Assembly (NCBI RefSeq): GCF_030052815.1
Contig: NC_079505.1
Location: 9,588,898-9,652,897 of the forward strand
From: Hevea brasiliensis
Taxonomy: Eukaryota; Streptophyta; Magnoliopsida; Malpighiales; Euphorbiaceae
DNA: 64,000 nt
Reading direction: 5' to 3'
Shown: piece after piece, positions 57,552 to 64,000 of the stretch
How the letters are laid out: every line of letters starts with the position of its first letter
Numbering within the stretch: the stretch's first letter is position 1
The notes under the pieces: generated by a model
Told to the model about the DNA's origin: nothing
The model's database searches: none
What the model saw: only the letters and a program-made list of their open reading frames with translations
Program-made: the position numbers and the translations under genes

Positions 57552-59669
57552 TGCCACGAAGGCATAGATAGACAAGAGTCGCCACCTGGGTAATAACTGT
57601 GACATATTTAGTGTTTCTTCAGAGGGTCATAGATGGCAACTTACTCCTTGCAGAGTTTCCACAACCGTCATTACCATAGCCCAATGTCCAGGTTCGGGAT
57701 AGTGGGTACGTAAGGGGAAGGTGTTAGGTACCCCTTACACCTAGTCTAACCTCGTTGATTCGAGTGCCAGTCCTCTACTAATGTTTCTAGAAGTCTTGTT
57801 TATTATTCCTTTATTAAACTTTATCCTAAAAAATGCAATTCTAATCCTACATACGCAAGTAATTCACAAAAGGGTTGTTATTTACACACAATTTTCATGC
57901 ACAAGTAATTCTTATCTATGGGGTTGCTAATTATTTAAATGATATTTACCAGATGACTAAAATTAATTTATTATTGAAAATTTAATTTACAAACAAATTC
58001 AATTTCAAATAACCCTACGTTTTTATTAACTTAATTAATTAATTTTCACCAAGTTACCCTAAGGATAATTGAACTAAGTTAATTATGTACATGTGTAATT
58101 TATTCTAATATCACATAAGGCCCAAACAATCACAACCTAATAAAGATTTCTAGCATGCAAATTTATTTTACAATTACCAAGTATTAAATTAAATTTATTT
58201 ACATGCCAATGTTAGTTTAATTTACAAACAAGATTAATTTTAATTTACAAAGTATTTATTTAAATTAATTACATGCAAAAATCAGTTAAATTAAAAACAA
58301 AGTGAATTTTAATTTACCAAATAAAAGTTCTATTATTACTACAATTTCATGCCAATAGTTATTCGAGAAGTTTAGAGCTACTTACCTGTTGGTAAATGTA
58401 GTTGCCATTGGGGCAAGCTACACTTAAAAAAGGGTCTTCTCTTCTAGTATGGCAATGATATCTCTGGCTTACTCCCGTTTAGCTCCATATAAGCTCCACG
58501 CAAATGCCCTCTTTGGTACTTACCATAGGGCTACTTACTAATTTTTTTTTGTAATAAAAATTAAAGAAACTAAAGAAAATAAAAGAAATAAATAAAATAC
58601 TAATAACAATTTACATTGGATTCTAAAAATAAAGAAAATATTAATAACAATTTACATTGGATTCTAACTCTAGTCTCCTAAAGGGTTAAAGATTCCTAAT
58701 TAGTTACAACTACCTAATAGTCTAAGTCTTCTAACGTGATCCAAACACTTCATAACACTTCTTGAATTAAAAGAACACAAAAAATAGAACAAATATCAAT
58801 TAAAATCCAAGAAAATACAAGAACATGCATAAATATACAATTTCTAAATTCTGGCAGATTAACAGTAGCAAGGAATCTAATTTTTTAAAAATAGTTATAC
58901 ATGGCTAAAAATCATAAAAAAATTACAGAAGATACCTACATATCATACAAGATCATGAAATTTATAAATCAAACAAAACCCTAACAGAATGGTCTACATA
59001 AATCGTAACTTTTCTAAGTGACAGAATCGTACTACTTTTTTGTAAAATTCATAACTCATTAACCACAACAGATATGAATGCAAAACCAATTGGAAAAGAT
59101 TCATAAGATTCTAAAGTTAATTTTAGACACTAGATTTACATAAAAATATTAAGGAACAAGGGAGATATGGGCTCCACAATTCGGATATCCTTCAAATCAG
59201 ATTTTACAGGAACTCTAACTTCAAATAGCCATAACTTACAAAATATTAAAGGTTTTTTTGTGATTCTTGAGCCTAAAATTAATGGAATTTTGTGTAGAAT
59301 ATGAATATAATTTTTACAAATTTTTTATAGATTCAGAATATAAAGAAAAATAATAAAAATACGAGAGACAGAAACTAAACATTTGCAGAGTTGTGTATCC
59401 CCTCAAATTAAACATGATTACATGATTTATATGAACATATAAAATAAATTGAAGACAAAGAGCATAGAATTAAAATATTGTGTGGCATAGATCTTGAAAA
59501 GAAAACAATAAAAACTGACCTTCCAGAAATCTTGTATGAAAATCTTCTTGAAGAAAAGAAAAAATAAGGAAGAACTCAAAAAGTCTTAAATATCTCTAAA
59601 TTTCTTATAGCTCTGAATTTTCTCTTCCTCTTTCCTCCCATCGCCCCCTTCTTCCTTTCTCTAGTAGGG

Positions 59670-59677
59670 TATTTATA
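59670..59677 (-). promoter_or_regulatory. TATA box of the LTR of H
   Basis: The minus strand reads TATAAATA after CAAAACCC and before CCCTACTAGAG; a plausible LTR promoter just downstream of the 154-bp repeats. Confidence 0.7.
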
Positions 59678-59700
59678 GGGTTTTGGGAGAGAGGTGTGAT

Positions 59701-60250
59701 AGGGTTTGGAGTCTTAGGATGATAAAGTTTAGATGACTTAAACAACTACGATTGCAGAATTCGAATAAGACTGGGATATGGGTAAGATGTTTCAACCAAT
59801 AGGAAGACAGGAAAAAATAGAAGGCACCAATAGGGAGTGAGGAAGAGGTCTGGTAGGGTTTGGAGTCTTAGGGTGATAAAGTTTAGATGATTTATACAAC
59901 TACGATTGCAGAATTCAAATAAAACTAGGATATGGGTGAGGTGTTTCAACCAATAGGAAGACAGGAAAAAATGAAAGGCACCAATAGGGAGTGAGGAAGA
60001 GGTGTGGTATGGTTTGGAGTCTTAGGGTGATAAAGTTTAGATTACTTAAACAACTACGATTGCAGAATTCGAATAAAATTGGGATATGGGTGAGGTGTGG
60101 TAGGATTTGAAGTCCTAGTATGATAAAGTTTAGATAACTTAAATGACTAGGATTGATGAATTTGGATGAGACTGGAATATGGGTGAGGTGTTCCAACCAA
60201 TAGAAAGAGAGGGAAAGGAAGTGACACCAATAGGGAGTGAGGAAGAGAGT
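59701..60250. repeat. 154-bp tandem repeats in U3 of H (~3.6 copies)
   Basis: Units begin at 59701, 59855, 60009 and 60102 with RGGWTTGGAGTCTTAGG-like sequence; the first two periods are exactly 154 and the third unit is shortened to 93. The repeats lie directly upstream of the TATA box, a usual place for enhancer repeats. Confidence 0.92.
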
Positions 60251-60608
60251 GGGGCCAAGGAGGAGAGAGATATTTTGTTATTTTAATTTTTAGAAAATAA
60301 TTAAATGGGTCCCATTTAAAATTCCTAACTAGGCTTTCTTAGGCCTATGGAGCCCAATTAAACTTAATTAGATCCATTTAAAAACTACCCATATTAAATT
60401 TAAATAAAATTTAAATAAAATTTTATTTAAATTTAATTAAATTCATTTCCCCAAAACTTTATTATTATTTTTATTTTTTTCAAGATCATGCCACGGAATT
60501 AATAATTCAGCTCCATGCCTCCAATTACATCTTACAGTCACATAATTTTTCATCATCAGGTTTCCCACGGCCTCAATGCACATACTCATCACAAAATAAG
60601 GGTTTACA

Positions 60609-60626
60609 GTTTGCCCCCCACTTTGG
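60609..60626 (-). other. Polypurine tract of element H
   Basis: The minus strand reads CCAAAGTGGGGGGCAAAC directly before the LTR start TGTAAACCC. Confidence 0.85.
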
Positions 60627-62282
60627 CGAAAGTTGAAATCAATGCGAAAGCATTGCTTAAGTTTCGTCAAAGTGAAACTCAAATTTCTAATAACTATGAA
60701 ACATTGGCTATGAGGATCAAGAATATCTTGCTTGGTCGACATACTCTATGTTATGAAACTAGCTACGGTTTCATAACAGTAATAACTGTGTCATGTGAAA
60801 AATGAGTGTATCTTGCTCTGTCGATACACTCTGCGTCATGAGACTAGCTACGGTCTCATAACAGTGATAACTGTGTCATGTGAAAATTGAGTGCATCTTG
60901 CTCTGTCGATACATTCTATTTCATGAGACTAGCTACAGTCTCATGATAATGGCAACTATGTGATTTGAAATGTTGTGGATTCGTATTTAGGACCGCAGTC
61001 CTAAACTACCTGCGTATCCCCCTCATTATCCTGAGGTAGAATCAAACCCACTCGTAGTTCAACACTTGAAACTGTGGTGATGCATGTTCTTTTACACCTT
61101 ACACACCTATAGGTGACATGTTGATGCGTGTTCTTCTACGCCTTACACAACTATGCCATATGCCCTAAACAATGTCTAAGGACTTACAAAAAAATATCTG
61201 TCATGAAATTTTATGGGTTTGTATTTAGGACTGCGGTCCTAAACTACCTACGTATCCCCCTCGCTATCCTGAGGAAGAATCAGACCCCCTCATAGTTCGA
61301 CAATTGAAACTATGGTGATGCATGTTATTCTATGCATTACACATCCATAGGTGACATGTTGATGCATGTTCTTCTATGCTTTACACAACTATGTCATGCG
61401 CCCTAAATAACGTCTAAGGACTTACCAAAAAATATCTAATTCATGATTTGAAAAAAAATTAGGATGACTAGGTCTCAAAATTCTCTCTGATTTTTATGCT
61501 TCTTGTATGCTACTTCCTATCATGGGCATGCTGATTTTACTAGAGATTCTAAAAAAACTTAGTCCTCTGGGGGACCTTTTTTTGCAAAAACTTTCTTATA
61601 GCCTCAAAGTTTCTTAGAAGAATTGTTCACCAAAAAAGACTTCCTTAAGGTCACAATACAATTTCCCTCTGATTTTTCTTTTTCTTCTCTCCCCCTATGG
61701 TTTCTGTCTTGACTCATTTCTCTTTCATGAACTCCATTCTCTGTGCCCTAACTTTTGCCTGAAATGTCCTTTTGGATTTTCATCTCAACGGGCTTGCTCT
61801 AACTTTTGCCTAAGCTGCCCTTTCGGGTTTTCCACCTAGCAAGCTCCCTTTTTTTTTTTTACATAATTATCAGGGCATTCATATCAAGTACCTATCTTGT
61901 CATACTCAGAAGGCATAGATTAAATCAAAACAATGCAGTTCAATTACTTAATCATTTGATGTATCCCTCAAGACACAAACATTCGCGATCATAATTAAAT
62001 AAAATCCATTCCTAGTTAATGCAATAAAAAATTCTTTATTTATTCAGGTACACTATTACTCCCTCTTACATTAGGTTTTGCTAAATTTCTAACCTTCCAA
62101 AGTTAGAAATAAGCTTTATAACCTGCTGAATGACCTTTTCAGGTTTTCCATCCAGATCTTCTCTCATCTCTCCTTTTGCCTAGTCCGCCTTTCGCAAGTT
62201 TTCAATCTAGCATTTTTTTTTTTTTTGACCCTTACTTTTGCCTAGACCGTCTTTTGTAAGTTTATAGCCTAGCGGGCTTATC
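60627..62282 (-). other. 3' UTR of element H with tandem repeats
   Basis: Three 85-bp units start at 60725, 60810 and 60895 (ATCTTGCTCTGTCGATACA type). Two ~238-bp units start at 60977 and 61215. Between ~61740 and 62280 five degenerate units pair a GGCAAAAG box with a small stem-loop, clearest at 61818-61827 (CCC-GAAA-GGG on the minus strand) and 62133-62144 (ACCT-GAAA-AGGT). T-tracts lie at 61850-61860 and 62213-62226. No coding sequence. Confidence 0.8.
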
Positions 62283-62990
62283 TCACACAAAGTACCATTT
62301 GAGCTTGTCTAAGTTGACTGGTTCTTGAAATTCATTCCCATCCAGGTCTAATATTCTTACAGCACCTCCTGACAAGATCTTTTTTACTATGTATGGACCA
62401 TCCCAGTTTGGCTTGAACTTTCCTCTTGGATCAAAAGGGATGGGCTGAGCTAGTTTCAAAACCATGTCTCCCTCTTTGATCTTTCTTGGCTTTACCTTCT
62501 TATTAAAGGCCCTTGCTATCTTCCTTTGATAAGCCTGCATATGATACAAGGCTAGCATCCTCTTCTCATCAATCAAAGCCAGTTCTTCATATCTTTTTTG
62601 GGCCCACTCATTTTCTGAAATCTTAGCTTCTAGTATCACTCTCAAGGATTTGACCTCTAGCTCAATGGGTTGCACTGCTTCAGTCCCATACACTAAAGAG
62701 AATGGAGTTGCCCCTGTGGATGTTCTTGTAGTAGTGCGATAACCCCAAAGAGCATAAGGGAGCTTCTCAGGCCAATCCTTATAGGTTTCAACCATTTTTC
62801 TCAAAATGGTTTTCACATTCTTATTTGCTGCTTTTACTGCTCCATTAGTCTGTGGCCTGTATGGTGAGGACTTGTGATGCTTAATCTTGAATTCGGTAAT
62901 TAATTCTAAGAAATCACCTTTGAACTGGCTGTCGTTATCTGATACTATCTCATGGGGTACCCCAAACCTGCAAATCAAGTTCTTTTGCAC
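62283..62990 (-). CDS. Integrase core and C-terminus of element H
   Basis: A 235-codon open piece. It shows the second catalytic Asp in EIVSDNDSQFKGDF, then SSPYRPQTNGAVKAANKN, where the catalytic Glu (as in G's NGAVEAANKN) is Lys (codon 62832-62834). Then come LPYALWGYRTTTRTSTGATP, SLVYGTEAVQPIELEV, ARAFNKKVKPRKIKEGD, and a GKFKPNWDGPYIVKKIL tail. The piece begins downstream of an in-frame TAG at 63042-63044. Integrase would insert the cDNA; the Glu-to-Lys change alone should abolish catalysis. No chromodomain follows the stop at 62283. Confidence 0.9.
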   Translation of the reverse strand: MQKNLICRFGVPHEIVSDNDSQFKGDFLELITEFKIKHHKSSPYRPQTNGAVKAANKNVKTILRKMVETYKDWPEKLPYALWGYRTTTRTSTGATPFSLVYGTEAVQPIELEVKSLRVILEAKISENEWAQKRYEELALIDEKRMLALYHMQAYQRKIARAFNKKVKPRKIKEGDMVLKLAQPIPFDPRGKFKPNWDGPYIVKKILSGGAVRILDLDGNEFQEPVNLDKLKWYFV

Positions 62991-63041
62991 AAACTTACTT
63001 ATCTGCTTGGCCCCTACTACTTTATAAGATACAGCTTCAAC

Positions 63042-63746
63042 CTACTTAGTGAAATAGTCAATTGCCACAATGATAAATCTATAGCCATTAGAAGCCGTGG
63101 GAGAAATCTTCCCAATAATGTCTATGCCCCATATTGAGAATGGCCACGGTGAAGTCATACTGTAGAGTTCACTAGACAGTAGGTGATTCAAATTCCCATG
63201 GATTTGGCACTCATGGCATCTTTTCACAAATTTAGCGCAGTCAGTATCCATGGTAGACCAGTAATAGCCCAATCTTAAAATTTTGCCTGCTAATACCCTT
63301 TCGTTCATGTGAGGACCACACACTCCTGCATGTACTTCCTCCATTATCTGCTCAGACTGCTTTTTTATCACACGCAAGAGCAATATTCCTTCGAAGAACC
63401 TTTTGTAGAGTTGCCCCCCAGCCAAAGTGAACTGAGTGGCTAATCTACGAATTGTAGCTCTATCCCTACCATTGGCTGACTGTGGGTATTCTCTTACCTC
63501 TAAATATCTTCTTATGTCCTCATACCATTTCATCTTATCTTCTAGATCTAAATGTGCTATTATTAACCCTTCATAGCATGGGATTCTACTCCTCATCAGG
63601 ATAATTGGATGGGTCAGCTTCTGATCACCCTTCTCCCATAAGAATGCCAGCGTGGCTAGAGCATCAACCATCTGGTTCTGAGCTCTAGGCATGTGCTTCA
63701 TTGTCACTTCCTCAAAGCTAAATAATAGTTTCTTAGCATACTCCAA
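63042..63746 (-). CDS. RNase H tail, zinc-binding and first integrase part of element H
   Basis: A 234-codon open piece with MPRAQNQMVDALATLAFLWE (end of the second RNase H and linker), an HHCC zinc-binding region (EVHAGVCGPHMNERVLAGKI to KFVKRCHECQIHG), and the first catalytic Asp in WPFSIWGIDIIGKISP. It ends at TAG where the family has Trp (DYFTK-W). Upstream it is separated from the RNase H by a frameshift near 63745. Confidence 0.9.
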   Translation of the reverse strand: MEYAKKLLFSFEEVTMKHMPRAQNQMVDALATLAFLWEKGDQKLTHPIILMRSRIPCYEGLIIAHLDLEDKMKWYEDIRRYLEVREYPQSANGRDRATIRRLATQFTLAGGQLYKRFFEGILLLRVIKKQSEQIMEEVHAGVCGPHMNERVLAGKILRLGYYWSTMDTDCAKFVKRCHECQIHGNLNHLLSSELYSMTSPWPFSIWGIDIIGKISPTASNGYRFIIVAIDYFTK

Positions 63747-64000
63747 GTATGGCCAACTTTTCTTCTTTCAATTCCCATTCACCTTTAACATGGGAAACCA
63801 CTAGCATTGAATCTCCGAACACCTCCACTTTTTTAGCCCCAACAGCTATTAATGCCTCAGGCCACAAATGCAAGCCTCATATTCTACAATATTATTAGTG
63901 GTTGGGAAACATAGCCTTTTTGACATTAACAATTGTTCTCCATTCGGTGCTTCCAAAACTACCCCTATACCAGCTCCGCTCTTATTCATGGCCCCATCAA
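63747..64000 (-). pseudogene. Second (archaeal-type) RNase H of element H, partial
   Basis: The minus strand encodes DGAMNKSGAGIGVVLEAPNG with the first catalytic Asp, NNIVEYEACICGLRH with the Glu, and EVFGDSMLVVSHVKGEWELK. A stop follows GLRH, where a frame change occurs. The gene continues beyond the right edge. Confidence 0.83.

Larger units (their letters stand above)
57552..60608 (-). repeat. 3' LTR of element H (~3.06 kb; outer edge tentative)
   Basis: The inner edge is firm: on the minus strand a polypurine tract precedes TGTAAACCC at 60608. The outer edge is placed where the minus strand ends CCTTCGTGGCA (57552), giving TG...CA ends, shortly after a GGTGGCGACTC motif also found near the end of the LTR of G. 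A minus-strand TATA box at 59670-59677 splits it into U3 (~0.95 kb, with tandem repeats) and R-U5 (~2.1 kb). No coding sequence. Confidence 0.72.
57552..64000 (-). mobile_element. Element H: Tat-lineage Ty3-gypsy retrotransposon, 3' half
   Basis: Read on the minus strand from the right edge: second RNase H, zinc-binding and integrase core, long 3' UTR with tandem repeats, polypurine tract, 3' LTR. RT, gag and the 5' LTR lie beyond the window. The archaeal-type RNase H and the lack of a chromodomain place it in Tat. One nonsense codon, one frameshift and a changed catalytic residue inactivate pol. Confidence 0.88.

Overview
The window looks like heterochromatic, AT-rich nuclear DNA from a eudicot plant. 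I see no host gene, tRNA, rRNA or CRISPR array; almost every base can be placed in a transposable element. The plant assignment rests on initiator-Met primer sites of the plant Ty3/gypsy type, a chromodomain integrase of the Tekay/Del kind, Ogre/Tat elements with a second (archaeal-type) RNase H, and a plant-type RTE LINE. A Euphorbiaceae-like genome is only a hunch and I cannot fix the family.

Layout, left to right. Element A (1-9369, minus) is a Tekay-type chromovirus with a broken gag-pol, its complete 3.15-kb 5' LTR on the right and its 3' LTR cut by the window edge. To its right lie LTR fragments of the same superfamily, nested one inside another: B (9370-11029) and C (11030-13619), both minus, and D (13620-16305 plus 20448-20675, plus strand). 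D is split by solo LTR E (16306-20447), which has a perfect 5-bp target duplication. Element F (20774-56893, minus) has two ~4.6-kb LTRs around an internal region of only 212 bp. Its left LTR carries a full-length but dead RTE LINE (23262-26551) with a perfect 15-bp target duplication. Its right LTR carries a 23.4-kb Ogre-type element G (29209-52644, plus) with a perfect 5-bp target duplication. After a short Tat-like remnant (56894-57551) comes the 3' half of another Tat-lineage element H (57552 to the right edge, minus).

Element G has 5.7-kb LTRs, a primer site reading TTGGCGACTCCACTGGGGAC, an extra ORF1, a coiled-coil segment, gag, protease, a G-patch, an intron, RT, RNase H, a second RNase H, integrase, a 3' UTR with a 60-bp minisatellite, and a polypurine tract. 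Its reading frames are badly frameshifted.

Most interesting observations. (1) Each LTR of G carries in its U3 an antisense gene with its own TATA box, a conserved 61-bp intron whose removal joins two ORFs in phase, a domain like the putative gypsy-type transposase family (Pfam Transposase_28), a basic patch, a coiled coil and an acidic tail. (2) The Tekay-type LTRs are built of degenerate modules repeated every ~195-200 bp, a nucleosome-like spacing, seen in A, C, D, E and F in both orientations. (3) The two LTRs of G differ mainly by tiny indels at CCG/CAG/CTG sites, suggesting a methylation-linked mutation process or a consensus-calling artefact that may also explain the frameshifts. (4) The 3' UTRs of both Tat elements carry repeated mini-hairpins of the form CCC-GAAA-GGG.
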